The notes: generated by a model from the letters alone, not told the origin. A stretch of 64,000 nt of DNA from Ignavibacteriota bacterium (GCA_016716225.1 JADJWT010000001.1:1426001-1490000), one strand, 5' to 3'; positions 1 to 10,417 are shown, counted from the stretch's first letter. Numbers and translations are program-made.

Positions 1-1698
1 GTTTGGCGCAATAATTTCAAGAACTGGAAAATTATATTTTCTTACATCCAATGGAATTATATCTCCTACAATAAAATTCTGGTTTTCTTGATTTGTTGTT
101 GAATATAAAATAATTCGTGTGATAAGCGGTGCAAAAATACTTTTGATTGGAAAATTGCCCGATTGCAATTTGGGTGAAGTTGCAAACAAAATAATTTTAC
201 CTTTTTGAAATTCGGTTTCACCCAAGAAAATATTTTCATTATTTAACTTTATAATTGAATTAAGTTTTTGATTATCAGTAAACTGTAAATACCTATAAAT
301 ATTGGGTGATTCAATTTGTTGTTTATTTTTATCCGGAAATAAACTTTTGAACAATGGATGAGAAAAGTCAACAAAACCAAATTCTGCATAATTCAAATTT
401 GTATTTTCTGTTGAAATATATTTTTGTACGGATTTTAAATTTATTTTTGCTAATAAAATATTGAATTTATTTATATCGGGATTATCATTTGGAAAAATCA
501 CAACTTTTCCATTTGAAAGTAAATAATTGTGAATTTTATCAGTATTTATATTGCCAGATGTTACTATAAAAATTATATCAAAATTGTTAAGGGTTAAAAA
601 TGCAATATTATTAATTGGCTTTTGTGTAATTTCAAATCGTTCTGAAGTACTTACCGATTTTATTGCAGAATTTAGAAATTGTATATCATCAACATTTTCA
701 TATAAAAGTAGAATATTAATTTTATCAAGCACTTCAAAATTTAAATAACATGAATTATCTTCCACAAGATTATCATCTTCAAGCACAACTTTTGCTTCAA
801 TTAAACCGGTTGATTTTAATGTAGTTTCAAAATCAACTTTATTCGTTTGGAAAGATGGAATAGAAATGTTTTTCTGTGAAACTCTTTCATTATTAACAAA
901 AAGTGATAGGGATAAATTATCACCATTATTTTCAGAATAATTTGAAACATCAGCTGAAAAATTAAGGGATTTGTCAACTTCTATAATAGCATTATTCAGT
1001 ACCAAATTTGAAACAGAAAAATTATCTTCATGTTGTTCGGAAATATCAAACGAATATATTTTAATATTTTCATCCGAAGAAACAGAATCAATATTAAAAT
1101 AAAATGTATTTTTTTGAAAATCAGAAAAAACAAAAATTTCTTTATTAATATTTTGCGCTTTTGTTAAAATACTTTTTGCTTCCTCAATAGTTTTGCTTAA
1201 TGGTTTTGTTAATTGAGTAATTTTAATTTCTTCTAAAAATTTTAATGCAGTATTTTTATTCGTAGTATTTTTTACCGAATCTGAAGTGGTGATAAAATAA
1301 AAATCATTTCCTTCATCAATATTGGTAATTATTTCTTTAATTATTTTTTTACTCTGATTAAATTTTGTGCCCTTATCTGTAAGATACGTCATACTTAAAG
1401 AATTATCTAAAACAAAAATTGTGCTTGATTTTGCTGAAGCAGAACTGATAATGTTTGTACCTTCAAAAGTTGGTCTTGCAAAAGCTAAAACAAGTAAAAT
1501 GATTAGAAGAGTTCTTAGGAATAACAGCAGCCATTGTTTGATTTTTATTTTTTTAATTTTAGATTTTTGCAATTCTTTTAGAAAACTAACAGAACTGAAT
1601 TCAACTTTTTTAAGTTTTCTAAAATTCAACAAGTGAATTAAAATTGGAATTGAAGCAGCAAGTAAACCCAATAAAATTGCGGGATTTAGAAAAACCAT
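1..1698 (-). CDS. BatA-like N-terminal domain / von Willebrand factor A membrane protein (partial, runs off left edge)
   Basis: The reverse strand is open from an ATG at 1698 to the window edge, 566 codons without a stop; the C-terminus lies outside. Residues about 4-25 and 55-75 are hydrophobic and flank a lysine-rich loop ('NFRKLKKVEFSSVSFL'), the pattern of the BatA aerotolerance-regulator N-terminal domain. A von Willebrand A-like region follows, with a MIDAS-like DNSLS (D98, S100, S102) in 'FVLDNSLSM'. The remaining part is an extracytoplasmic beta-rich region and then a region resembling the GATase-like tail of such proteins. Its start lies 27 bases after the stop of the SpoIID-like gene on the same strand, so the two are probably cotranscribed. 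Exact function is unknown; members are usually annotated only as BatA or vWA domain proteins. Confidence 0.8.
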   Translation of the reverse strand, partial: MVFLNPAILLGLLAASIPILIHLLNFRKLKKVEFSSVSFLKELQKSKIKKIKIKQWLLLFLRTLLIILLVLAFARPTFEGTNIISSASAKSSTIFVLDNSLSMTYLTDKGTKFNQSKKIIKEIITNIDEGNDFYFITTSDSVKNTTNKNTALKFLEEIKITQLTKPLSKTIEEAKSILTKAQNINKEIFVFSDFQKNTFYFNIDSVSSDENIKIYSFDISEQHEDNFSVSNLVLNNAIIEVDKSLNFSADVSNYSENNGDNLSLSLFVNNERVSQKNISIPSFQTNKVDFETTLKSTGLIEAKVVLEDDNLVEDNSCYLNFEVLDKINILLLYENVDDIQFLNSAIKSVSTSERFEITQKPINNIAFLTLNNFDIIFIVTSGNINTDKIHNYLLSNGKVVIFPNDNPDINKFNILLAKINLKSVQKYISTENTNLNYAEFGFVDFSHPLFKSLFPDKNKQQIESPNIYRYLQFTDNQKLNSIIKLNNENIFLGETEFQKGKIILFATSPKLQSGNFPIKSIFAPLITRIILYSTTNQENQNFIVGDIIPLDVRKYNFPVLEIIAPN

Positions 1699-1725
1699 TA
1701 AATATCCAATTCTTTAAAAAAGAAT

Positions 1726-3069
1726 TTAGTAAATCTTTTTAATTTGCGCACCACGAAAATAGTGCAGTAAAATTTCATCAAAACGAAAACCTTTTTCACC
1801 CATAACGGCAGCTCCGATTTGGCATAAGCCAACTCCGTGTCCCCAGCCGGCTCCAACCAATTTAAAACTTTTTGGAATATTATTTTCAATTCCACCTTTT
1901 TCAATATAAAACGCAGAACTGTATAAATGTGAATGTGAAAGTAGTTTTCTAATTTCCAATTCTTTGCCGACAATTAATGTTTTTAGTGTGCCGATAATTT
2001 TTAACTTAATAATTCTTCCGGAATATCCTCGTGAAATGGGAATTAAATCAATTATATCTCCAAAATTAATTCCACTTTTTGTTTTTATGATTTCAGAAAT
2101 TTCTTCTTGAGAATAATTTACATTCCATCTATAAAAATCAGTTGTTGTTTGATCATAATTGTTTAAAACTTGTTCCAGAATTTTTGAATCTTTTGTATTA
2201 CAAAATGCAACCGGTGAATTTTTTATCCATTTTACAGCAGAATCTTCGTTAGTTAAATTTGTGTTGTATCCATCCGGTTCAAACTTATAATCAACTATTG
2301 ATTTCAAATATGGATGTGGTGAATTTTCCCAAACATTTTCAAAAGTTTCTGTAACTCCTCCACATGATTTCGAAAATCTTGTATCGCAGATATTATTATC
2401 AAAATATAAAACTAATCCAATTGTTGCATTAACCGCCAACTCTGCATTATGTGCATAATTTTTTGTTATTCCTTGATAACGTTGGCAATGGTCATCTGCA
2501 CAAACATCAAATAAATTATGGTCTTCTCTATCATACCATTTTATTATTTCACTTTCGGAAATTATTTGCGAAGTATAACTTTTATCATTATTTATTAATT
2601 TTGTACGCTTTTCAATTTGAGCTAAAAGCCAGCTTCGAGAAATAATTGCGTGTGATTTAAGTAATTCCAACGAACTTGTAGGGCTCATTTCGGATGAAAT
2701 TACACTTTGCAAATATTGTTCAACCGGAATAATATTTATAATTGTGAGTTTATCATTAGAAACAATGATTTTTAATTTTCCGGCAAAACGCTGAGTTTGC
2801 TTTTGTTCCCAATGAAAATTTAAACCAATTGTAACATTTTTCAATAAGAATGTATCAGAAATGTCATCCGTCGGAGTAAATAAAATTTCTTCCAAATTAT
2901 TAAATTCAAATGAATCTGAAGTCAGTTTAATTAATTCATTTTCTATTTTCGCAGTAATTTTTCCATTAAAAATTTCTGAAGAAAAATTTGTGACAAATTC
3001 TCCGTATAAAATAAATTCTATCGATGTATCTGAAAGTATTGCTACACTTACGTTTGGTTCTTTTTTCAT
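1726..3069 (-). CDS. SpoIID/LytB domain protein
   Basis: This 447-residue protein carries a SpoIID/LytB domain at about residues 110-445. The known family member SpoIID is a lytic transglycosylase that cleaves denuded peptidoglycan. Visible signatures are 'PVEQYLQSVISSEM' (E127 aligns with the catalytic glutamate), the cysteine-containing 'CADDHCQRYQG', 'SCGGVTE', and the C-terminal 'GWGHGVGLCQIGA' block. No signal peptide is visible, so either the start is misplaced or the protein is exported by another route or is cytoplasmic. The ATG at 3069 is the first plausible start. Related stand-alone proteins occur in many non-sporulating bacteria, where the role is probably wall remodelling. The domain call is firm; the biological role is inferred. 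Confidence 0.9.
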   Translation of the reverse strand: MKKEPNVSVAILSDTSIEFILYGEFVTNFSSEIFNGKITAKIENELIKLTSDSFEFNNLEEILFTPTDDISDTFLLKNVTIGLNFHWEQKQTQRFAGKLKIIVSNDKLTIINIIPVEQYLQSVISSEMSPTSSLELLKSHAIISRSWLLAQIEKRTKLINNDKSYTSQIISESEIIKWYDREDHNLFDVCADDHCQRYQGITKNYAHNAELAVNATIGLVLYFDNNICDTRFSKSCGGVTETFENVWENSPHPYLKSIVDYKFEPDGYNTNLTNEDSAVKWIKNSPVAFCNTKDSKILEQVLNNYDQTTTDFYRWNVNYSQEEISEIIKTKSGINFGDIIDLIPISRGYSGRIIKLKIIGTLKTLIVGKELEIRKLLSHSHLYSSAFYIEKGGIENNIPKSFKLVGAGWGHGVGLCQIGAAVMGEKGFRFDEILLHYFRGAQIKKIY

Positions 3070-3348
3070 TAAATTAAATCGAAAAATTAGTTATGCAAAA
3101 TACTATTTATAACTAGACATATCAAATTTATTAAACTTCCTAAAATCGAATAAAAACTAAATATAATTATTCTTAGCGTTTCCACTTTGAATTGAAATAA
3201 TAGTAGAAAAATTTTTGGTAATATGAATTATTGATATGTAAATAAATATATTTGAATATCAAATAAAAAATTATTAAAATATGTAAGAATTAATATGATT
3301 TTATAGTAAATATTCTCAAACAAAAAAATGTTTTGAAGTAAGAAAGGT

Positions 3349-6300
3349 TTGATTAGAAAATCTAAAATATTCTTTTTTAAGCTAACTTTAATTTATCAGT
3401 TAACCTTAAATATATTATTCGGACAAAACATTAAACTTTCCGAAATAATGTTTGCGCCTTCATCAGAAAATTCAGAATTTATTGAAATTATTAATGTTTC
3501 TGATTCGGTTACTATTGATCTAAGCGAATTTAAAATAAAATATCATACATCATCACCAGATGAAATTATTTCATTATCAAATGAATATTTGCTAAAACCA
3601 AAACAATTTGCAATTATTTTTGAAGCTGATTATGATTTTAAATATGGAATTTACGAAGAAATTGCCTCTGGAAATTCTCTAAAATTTACTCTTGATGATA
3701 ATGCATTCGGAAGTACCGGAATGGCGAATACGAGTGATAGAAATGTTTATCTTCTTAATGCCCACAATGACACAATTGATTCTTATTTATATTCAGCTGA
3801 TAATGTTTTAGGACATTCAGATGAAAGAATTCAGCAAGAAAGAAATGATTGGAAAAACTCAAATATATTAAATGGAACTCCGGGTTTTATAAATTCTGTT
3901 TCTCCCAAAGAATTTGATTTAGCAATAACGGAATTTAATTTTTCGGAATATAATGTAAATATTAACGATGAAATTTCATTCGAAATAAAAATTGAGAATA
4001 TCGGATTAAATAAAATTCCCGAATTTGCGTTGAATATTTATAAAGATATAAATCTAGATTCAATCCAACAGCAAAACGAAAAAATATTAACTCAAGAAAT
4101 TTTCAATTTAGATTCTGCCCAAACCATTACTTATGAAGAGAATTTATCAAACATTACAAAAGGAATAAACCAATTTATTGCTGGAGTAATTTTTGTCAAC
4201 GATGGAGATTCAACAAATAATAAAATAATTTCAGTTATAAACGGAATTGAAGTTAATGAAATTAAAGGCGATGTAATTATAAATGAAATAATGTACGCAC
4301 CAATAAATGATGAAATTGAATGGATAGAAATTTATAACAAAAGCGAAAATAATATTTCTATTGAAAATTTTTATTTGGCTGATAAAAGCGATACGATTTT
4401 AATTAGTACAAATTATTCAATAAAATCCAAAGAATATTTAGTTATTGCCGAAGATGAAATTATCAAAAATATTTATCCGAATTTGGAGGAGTTAATAATA
4501 ACTAATATTCCAACTCTAAACAATTCAGATGATAAAATAATTTTACTTGATTCATATAAAAGAAATATTGATTCTGTTCATTATTTTTCAGTGTGGGGCG
4601 GAATTAATGGAAAATCTCTCGAACGCATAAATGAAAATCAAAATTCGAATGATCCAACAAATTGGAAAAGTTGTTTCTATCCAACACCCGGAAAATTAAA
4701 TAGTGTTTCGCCAAAAGAATTTGATGTAAAAATTGATAACGCAAATTTTACTTTCAATAATACAAGTTTGGGTGAAAAAATTAATTTTTATGTTAAGGTT
4801 AAAAATGTTGGAAAACAGAAAAGTGAATTTACAATTCAATTATTTGAAGATTCTAATAATGATAATTTAGAAGATAATTTATTAGAAGAAAGTCAGAATT
4901 TTAACTTGGAAACGAATGATTCAATTAAGTATAATTTTAGTTACTCAACAATATTTACAGTAACCAAACAACAGTATTTAATTAAACTTGTAATTACAGA
5001 TGATGATTCAACAAATAATAAAAATTGGATTAAAATTTATCCCGGATTTGAAAAATATAATATAATTATAAATGAGATAATGCATTCGCCAGTTAATGAA
5101 GAACCGGAATGGATAGAAATTTATAACCGAAGTGATAAAAGTATAAATCTATTTGATTATAATTTTACTGATGAAAGTACTTCCTTTAAAATTGGTAAAA
5201 ATGTTATAATAAATTCAAATGAATATTATGTTTTTGCAGATGACAGTTTATTTTTCAATAAATATCCAAAAATAAATAATGCAGAAATTATAAATCTGCC
5301 ATCATTAAATAACACAAGGGATAAAATTATTATCACCGATTCACTAAATAGAATTTTGGATTCGCTGGAATATTTTGGAAATTGGGGCGGAATAAATGGA
5401 AATTCATTGGAAAGAATTGATATAGAGAAAGAGTCATTCGTCCAATCAAATTGGGGAGAAAGTAAATATTCAACGCCAGGTTTTTTTAATAGTATTTCGA
5501 AGAAAAATAAAGATTTGCAAATTGAATCAATTTCTATTTTTCCGGAAAATTATCTTGTTAAAGATAGTATAAATATTTCATGTAAAATTAAAAACACTGG
5601 GAAGGAAGAAATTGAATTTACTACGCAATTATTTTTTATAGATGATAATTCTCAAACTAAATATTTAGTTGATGAATCAAATCCAATATTTTTGCAATCA
5701 TCAGATTCAATTCTATTTAATTTTAAAAGAAAAATTAAAGTGTTGGATTTTGTTCAAAATATTTTGGTTTATTTAAATGTTGAAGATGATGATACGACAA
5801 ATAACAATTTGTATTTTTCTATAAATCCAGCTTTCCCAAAATCAACAATTATAATTAGTGAAATAATGTTTCTTCCTCAAAATGATGAACCAGAATGGAT
5901 TGAAATTTATAATAATTCAGATTTTAAAGTTGATTTACAAAATTGGCAAATTGGAGATATTTTAACAAAACCAGTTTTCAAGGAAATAAGAAAGGATGCT
6001 TTTTTTATTGAGCCAAAATCGTATTTAGTTATTTCAAAAGATTCAACAATTACAAATTATTATAAACAAATTTCTTCAAAATTAATTTTATGTAATTTCG
6101 CCAATCTAAATAATGATGCCGATGGCATTGTGTTAAAAGATTTTAGAGGAATTACAATTGATTCAGTTTTTTATACAAATGAAATTAGTCAAAGTGGAAA
6201 ATCAATTGAGCGAATCAATAAAAATATTAGTTCCCTAAATTCAAATAATTGGAATTATTCAATTGATTTAGAAGGAGGCACACCGGGAAGAGTGAATAGT

Positions 6301-7932
6301 ATTTCACAAAAAAATATTGATGTTGCAATTATAAATTTAAATTCAATTCCTAAAAATCCTATCAAAAATCAGCAAATAAAATTTAGACTATTATTAAAAA
6401 ATTACGGTGAACAAATTGCGAAAAATATTAATCTTAAAATTTATATGGAACAAAGTACTTTTGAAGAATTTACGATTGATCAAATTAGTGGATTTGACTC
6501 AATTTTAGTAGAAACACAAAATCAATTTTTAATAAAAGATACTTTAACAATATCAGTAATTGTAGAATTACAATATGATGAAGATATTATTAATAATTCG
6601 TTAGATAAAAAAATTATTGCTGGCTTTAATCAATCAACCTTATTGTTTAATGAAATTTTTGTACGAACGAATTCTTATAATCAACAATGGATTGAACTAT
6701 ATAGTAACTCTGATTCAACAATAAATTTGAAAAATTGGTTAATTGGTAATGGAACTCAAAATACAATAGTTTCACAAAATGATCTTAAAATTGCACCAAA
6801 AGAAATTTTGGTAATTAGCGATCAAGAATCAAATGAGATAACTGATGAAAATATAAATATCGTTTTTTCAAACCTTCCAAACTTCAATATTGATAAAGGT
6901 GAAATAGTAATTTACGATTACAGAGAAGTTATGATTGACAGCATCAAATATGAATATAAAAAAAATGCAATAAAAAATATTTCTTTAGAAAGAATAAGTA
7001 TACAAAATGAGTCATGTGATAAATCAAATTGGCAGAATTGTTTAAATGGAAATGGAAATACTATCGGTGAAATAAATTCTATTGAAAATATCCCGCATAA
7101 TGATTTTAGTGATTTAATAATTACGGAAATTATGTTTAATCCAAATGAAAATAATTCAGAATTTATAGAAATATTTAATAAGGGTGAAACCCCAATAGAA
7201 TTAGGAGGTTGGAAGATAAAAATAGATGAATCAATATTTTCAATTTCAGATTATAGTTTAATATTAAATGGAAATGATTATTTTGTTATTTCCTCAGATT
7301 CATCAATTTTAAATAATTATTCTTGGCTGCAAGATTATCAAAATATAAAAATTAGTAATATAAGTTCATTTGGCTTAACAAACTCCGGCAAAATAATCTA
7401 TCTTATTGATAACAGAAATAAAATCATTGATTCAGTTTCTTACTCAGAATCTTGGCACAATTCAGCATTTGTTGACATTAAAAATATTTCATTAGAATTA
7501 ATAAATATTGATTTAGAAAGAATTAAATCATCAAATTGGAGCAGTTGTGTTAACAAATTTGGTGGAACTCCGGGGAGAGAAAATTCTATATTTATAAATC
7601 GAGAATTTACAGAATCGAAATTAAATATTTCACCCAATCCGTTTTCTCCGGATAATGACGGATATGAAGATTTTACAATTATTAGTTATAATTTAAGTGA
7701 ACCAATTTCACAAATACGAGTAAGAATATTTGATAGCAAAGGAAGAATTGTTAGAAATTTAGTAGATAATGATTCAGTTGGTTCTTCCGGTGAAATAATA
7801 TTTAATGGTTTAGATGAAAATAAAAATCCTTTGAGAATTGGAATTTATATAATATTATTTGAAGCATTAAATATTCAAAAATCCGTAATTGAATCAATAA
7901 AAGATGTAGTAGTTGTAGCCAGAAAATTGTAA
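3349..7932 (+). CDS. Giant secreted protein of alternating lamin-tail and CARDB-like domains, FlgD-like C-terminus
   Basis: The 1527-residue protein begins with a lysine-rich, then hydrophobic signal peptide ending near 'FGQN'. I count six lamin-tail (LTD) units by their opening strand '(I/L)xEIM(x)4-6 (E/D)(W/F)IEIYN', at about residues 30, 307, 570, 831, 1096 and 1254. Units 1-4 are each followed by a CARDB-like beta domain ('INFYVKVKNVGKQ', 'INISCKIKNTGKE'). The end, from about 1420, has 'NPFSPDNDGYED' and resembles the FlgD/CHU_C-type C-terminal domain used for outer-membrane secretion in this lineage. The frame has a TGA just upstream at 3334, so the first usable start is TTG 3349, preceded by a purine-rich stretch; a non-ATG start is therefore likely. 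Probable surface or extracellular role, possibly adhesion or binding of polymers; the ligand is unknown. Confidence 0.88.
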   Translation: MIRKSKIFFFKLTLIYQLTLNILFGQNIKLSEIMFAPSSENSEFIEIINVSDSVTIDLSEFKIKYHTSSPDEIISLSNEYLLKPKQFAIIFEADYDFKYGIYEEIASGNSLKFTLDDNAFGSTGMANTSDRNVYLLNAHNDTIDSYLYSADNVLGHSDERIQQERNDWKNSNILNGTPGFINSVSPKEFDLAITEFNFSEYNVNINDEISFEIKIENIGLNKIPEFALNIYKDINLDSIQQQNEKILTQEIFNLDSAQTITYEENLSNITKGINQFIAGVIFVNDGDSTNNKIISVINGIEVNEIKGDVIINEIMYAPINDEIEWIEIYNKSENNISIENFYLADKSDTILISTNYSIKSKEYLVIAEDEIIKNIYPNLEELIITNIPTLNNSDDKIILLDSYKRNIDSVHYFSVWGGINGKSLERINENQNSNDPTNWKSCFYPTPGKLNSVSPKEFDVKIDNANFTFNNTSLGEKINFYVKVKNVGKQKSEFTIQLFEDSNNDNLEDNLLEESQNFNLETNDSIKYNFSYSTIFTVTKQQYLIKLVITDDDSTNNKNWIKIYPGFEKYNIIINEIMHSPVNEEPEWIEIYNRSDKSINLFDYNFTDESTSFKIGKNVIINSNEYYVFADDSLFFNKYPKINNAEIINLPSLNNTRDKIIITDSLNRILDSLEYFGNWGGINGNSLERIDIEKESFVQSNWGESKYSTPGFFNSISKKNKDLQIESISIFPENYLVKDSINISCKIKNTGKEEIEFTTQLFFIDDNSQTKYLVDESNPIFLQSSDSILFNFKRKIKVLDFVQNILVYLNVEDDDTTNNNLYFSINPAFPKSTIIISEIMFLPQNDEPEWIEIYNNSDFKVDLQNWQIGDILTKPVFKEIRKDAFFIEPKSYLVISKDSTITNYYKQISSKLILCNFANLNNDADGIVLKDFRGITIDSVFYTNEISQSGKSIERINKNISSLNSNNWNYSIDLEGGTPGRVNSISQKNIDVAIINLNSIPKNPIKNQQIKFRLLLKNYGEQIAKNINLKIYMEQSTFEEFTIDQISGFDSILVETQNQFLIKDTLTISVIVELQYDEDIINNSLDKKIIAGFNQSTLLFNEIFVRTNSYNQQWIELYSNSDSTINLKNWLIGNGTQNTIVSQNDLKIAPKEILVISDQESNEITDENINIVFSNLPNFNIDKGEIVIYDYREVMIDSIKYEYKKNAIKNISLERISIQNESCDKSNWQNCLNGNGNTIGEINSIENIPHNDFSDLIITEIMFNPNENNSEFIEIFNKGETPIELGGWKIKIDESIFSISDYSLILNGNDYFVISSDSSILNNYSWLQDYQNIKISNISSFGLTNSGKIIYLIDNRNKIIDSVSYSESWHNSAFVDIKNISLELINIDLERIKSSNWSSCVNKFGGTPGRENSIFINREFTESKLNISPNPFSPDNDGYEDFTIISYNLSEPISQIRVRIFDSKGRIVRNLVDNDSVGSSGEIIFNGLDENKNPLRIGIYIILFEALNIQKSVIESIKDVVVVARKL

Positions 7933-8017
7933 AAATTATTTAACGCACACGATTTTTCATTTATTTTTTGTATGTTTGCCAATTCATAAACTTCACAAAT
8001 CAAACTGGAAAAAAAAT

Positions 8018-8839
8018 ATGGGAAAAATTATTGCACTTGCAATGCCCAAAGGTGGTGTTGCAAAAACCACATCTGCTGTTAACTTATCAATCGCATTAGC
8101 AAATAAACAAAAAAGAACTTTACTAATTGATGCTGATCCATCAAACCAATGTGCAATTGCATTTGGACTACCCGATGATCCAGAAATTGGAAATTTATTT
8201 AATGTTTTAAGTTATACTCAAAGTTGTGAAGAGGCGATAAATACAACAGAAAATCCATATTTTGATATTTTGCCATTTAAAAATGTTTCATACGAAGAAG
8301 AACTTTTTCTTAGTCAATTTAATAATGACACAAAATTATTTGAGCATCAAGTTAAACCATATATTGGCGGTTATGATTTTGTAATAATTGATTGTCCTCC
8401 AACTTTAGTTGGAATGACAACAAATGTTTTAAATATTGCAGATTCAGTTTTAGTTCCAGTTAAATCAAGTATGTTTTCAATCGCTCCAATTCCAAGATTG
8501 TTAAACAGAATCAATGCAATTAGTAAAAATGGAAATCCCAATATTCATGTTGAAGGAATTTTTCTTACAATGCATGAAATAAATACAAAAGCTTCGTTCG
8601 AAGCTAAAAAAGAATTATATAATCTTTATCCAAATTATATGTTAACTACAGCAATTCCCAAAAACATTGCAGCAGAAGTTGCTTCATTCAGAAAAGACCC
8701 GGTAATAATTGTTGAGCCAAACGCACGTTCTTCAAAAGCGTATATTCAATTAGCAGAAGAAATTATTGAGAAAAATCATTCATTAAATAATGATACATTT
8801 CAGAGTTTTTCCGACACTGAAAATTTAGATGATCTTTAA
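8018..8839 (+). CDS. ParA/MinD-family ATPase
   Basis: A ParA-type P-loop ATPase of 273 residues. The deviant Walker A motif 'KGGVAKTT' sits at the N-terminus, followed by 'LLIDADPSNQ' (Walker A') and 'VIIDCPPTL' (Walker B). I place the start at ATG 8018, because 'MGKIIALAMPKGG' is the usual ParA beginning; the upstream ATG at 7976 would add 14 residues of non-family sequence. No parB lies beside it; the next gene is a GMC oxidoreductase starting 9 bases after the stop. Such orphan ParA proteins can position chromosomes, plasmids or protein cargoes, and the cargo cannot be told from here. Confidence 0.9.
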   Translation: MGKIIALAMPKGGVAKTTSAVNLSIALANKQKRTLLIDADPSNQCAIAFGLPDDPEIGNLFNVLSYTQSCEEAINTTENPYFDILPFKNVSYEEELFLSQFNNDTKLFEHQVKPYIGGYDFVIIDCPPTLVGMTTNVLNIADSVLVPVKSSMFSIAPIPRLLNRINAISKNGNPNIHVEGIFLTMHEINTKASFEAKKELYNLYPNYMLTTAIPKNIAAEVASFRKDPVIIVEPNARSSKAYIQLAEEIIEKNHSLNNDTFQSFSDTENLDDL

Positions 8840-8848
8840 TTTTAAATA

Positions 8849-10417
8849 ATGAAAACATTTCAGCAACATTATGATTATGTAATAATTGGAAGTGGTTTTG
8901 GCGGATCAGTTTCTGCTTTAAGATTGAGTGAAAAAGGTTACAAAGTACTTGTAATTGAAAAAGGGAAAAAATACAACTCCGAAGATTTTCCCAAATCAAA
9001 TTGGAATTTAAGAAAATGGCTTTGGATTCCTACATTTAGATTTTTCGGATTTTTTAAAATTACATTTTATAAACACATTGGAATATTATCCGGAGTTGGA
9101 TTTGGCGGCGGATCATTAGTTTATGCCAACACTCTTCCAATCCCAAAGAAAGAATTTTTTGAATCTGAATCATGGTCACATTTAAATAATTGGGAAGAAG
9201 AATTAAAATCTTATTATGCAATTGCAAAAAAAATGCTTGGGGTTGAAAAAAATCCCAAATTAGAATTTGGCGAATTATCACTTCAAAAATTAGCAATACA
9301 AAATAAACAATCAGATAAATTTGAACCAACCGAAGTAGCAGTTTATTTTGGTGAACCAAATAAAATAATTCCTGATCCATTTTTTAACGGCGAAGGTCCC
9401 GAAAGATCTGGATGTACTTTTTGCGGAGGCTGTATGGTTGGCTGCAGATTTAATGCAAAAAATACTTTGGATAAAAATTATCTTTACTTAGCAGAAAAAC
9501 ACGGAGCGGAATTTTTAACAGAGTCGGAAGTTTATGATGTAATTCCTATTAATAAAGATAAAACGATTGAATATAAAGTTAAGTGGAAATCTTCCACAAA
9601 AATATTTAAGAAAAGGAACGAAGTTTTTTGTGATGGAGTAATATTTTCAGGCGGAGTTTTAGGTACGGTTCCACTTTTATTAAAACTAAAAAAATCTTCT
9701 TTACCAAATTTATCAACAAAAGTTGGACAAAATATTAGAACAAATTCTGAAAGTCTTCTGGGTGTTACTTCAACAAATACAGAAAAAGATTTTTCAAAAG
9801 GTATAGCAATTGGTTCAATTTATCATACCGATAAATACAGTCATATTGAAACAGTAAGATATCCATCCGGATCCGGATTTTGGAGAACACAACTTATGCC
9901 AATGTTGGATGGTAAAAATCTATTTATCAGATTAACAAAAATTTTAGTTGAAATTATTTTACATCCGATAAATTGGTTCAAAGTTTACTTTGTTAAAGAT
10001 TGGGCAAAGCAAACACAAATATTACTTTTTATGCAGACTATAAATAGTACTTTGACTTTTAAAAATGGTTTATTTCGAATGAAATCAAAATTGGAAAAAG
10101 GAAATGCACCTACAGCTTTCATTCCCGAAGCAAGAAAATTAGTAACTGATTACTCAAAAATTGTTGATGGCTTTCCGGTTGCACTTGCTTCAGAAACTAT
10201 TTTAGGAATTCCAACAACTGCACATATTTTAGGCGGAGCAGTTATGGGAAAAGATAAAACTGAAGGAGTAATAGATAAGAATAATAAAGTTTTTGGTTAT
10301 GAAAATATGTTTGTTTGCGATGGTTCTGCAATTTCGGCAAATCCCGGTGTAAATCCTTCCTTAACCATAACAGCATTAGCTGAAAGAGCAATGAGCAAAA
10401 TATCCTCAAAAAAATAA
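8849..10417 (+). CDS. GMC-family FAD-dependent oxidoreductase (cholesterol-oxidase-like)
   Basis: A 522-residue flavoprotein. The N-terminal Rossmann motif 'GSGFGG' (residues 14-19) is followed by 'LVIEKGKKY', then 'GVGFGGGSLVYAN'. A cluster C189-x2-C192-x2-C195-x3-C199 in 'CTFCGGCMVGC' is followed by 'NAKNTLDKNYL', characteristic of the cholesterol-oxidase-like branch. The C-terminal GMC signature 'HILGGAVMG...VCDGSAISANPGVNPSLTITALAERA' is intact. It probably oxidises a sterol, long-chain alcohol or similar lipid alcohol; the substrate is not determined. It follows the ParA gene closely and may share its transcript. The cysteine array looks like an iron-sulfur ligand set; that is inference. 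Confidence 0.9.
   Translation: MKTFQQHYDYVIIGSGFGGSVSALRLSEKGYKVLVIEKGKKYNSEDFPKSNWNLRKWLWIPTFRFFGFFKITFYKHIGILSGVGFGGGSLVYANTLPIPKKEFFESESWSHLNNWEEELKSYYAIAKKMLGVEKNPKLEFGELSLQKLAIQNKQSDKFEPTEVAVYFGEPNKIIPDPFFNGEGPERSGCTFCGGCMVGCRFNAKNTLDKNYLYLAEKHGAEFLTESEVYDVIPINKDKTIEYKVKWKSSTKIFKKRNEVFCDGVIFSGGVLGTVPLLLKLKKSSLPNLSTKVGQNIRTNSESLLGVTSTNTEKDFSKGIAIGSIYHTDKYSHIETVRYPSGSGFWRTQLMPMLDGKNLFIRLTKILVEIILHPINWFKVYFVKDWAKQTQILLFMQTINSTLTFKNGLFRMKSKLEKGNAPTAFIPEARKLVTDYSKIVDGFPVALASETILGIPTTAHILGGAVMGKDKTEGVIDKNNKVFGYENMFVCDGSAISANPGVNPSLTITALAERAMSKISSKK

Noticed and set aside
1698..1973. 91-codon minus-strand frame overlapping the end of the SpoIID-like gene
   Set aside because: It is the shifted frame of the SpoIID C-terminus; the conserved 'GWGHGVGLCQIGA' is in the other frame.
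1726..3069. Evidence of sporulation
   Set aside because: SpoIID/LytB domains occur in many non-sporulating bacteria, and no other sporulation gene is in the window.
3247..3254. TATATTTG as a Bacteroidota-type -7 promoter element upstream of the lamin-tail gene
   Set aside because: It fits TAnnTTTG, but I could not find a -33 TTTG/TTG element at correct spacing, and such strings are frequent in this AT-rich DNA.
8018..8839. Plasmid or integrated-element partition locus
   Set aside because: A ParA ATPase is present, but no parB, replication gene or centromere-like repeats are visible; orphan ParA genes are common on chromosomes.
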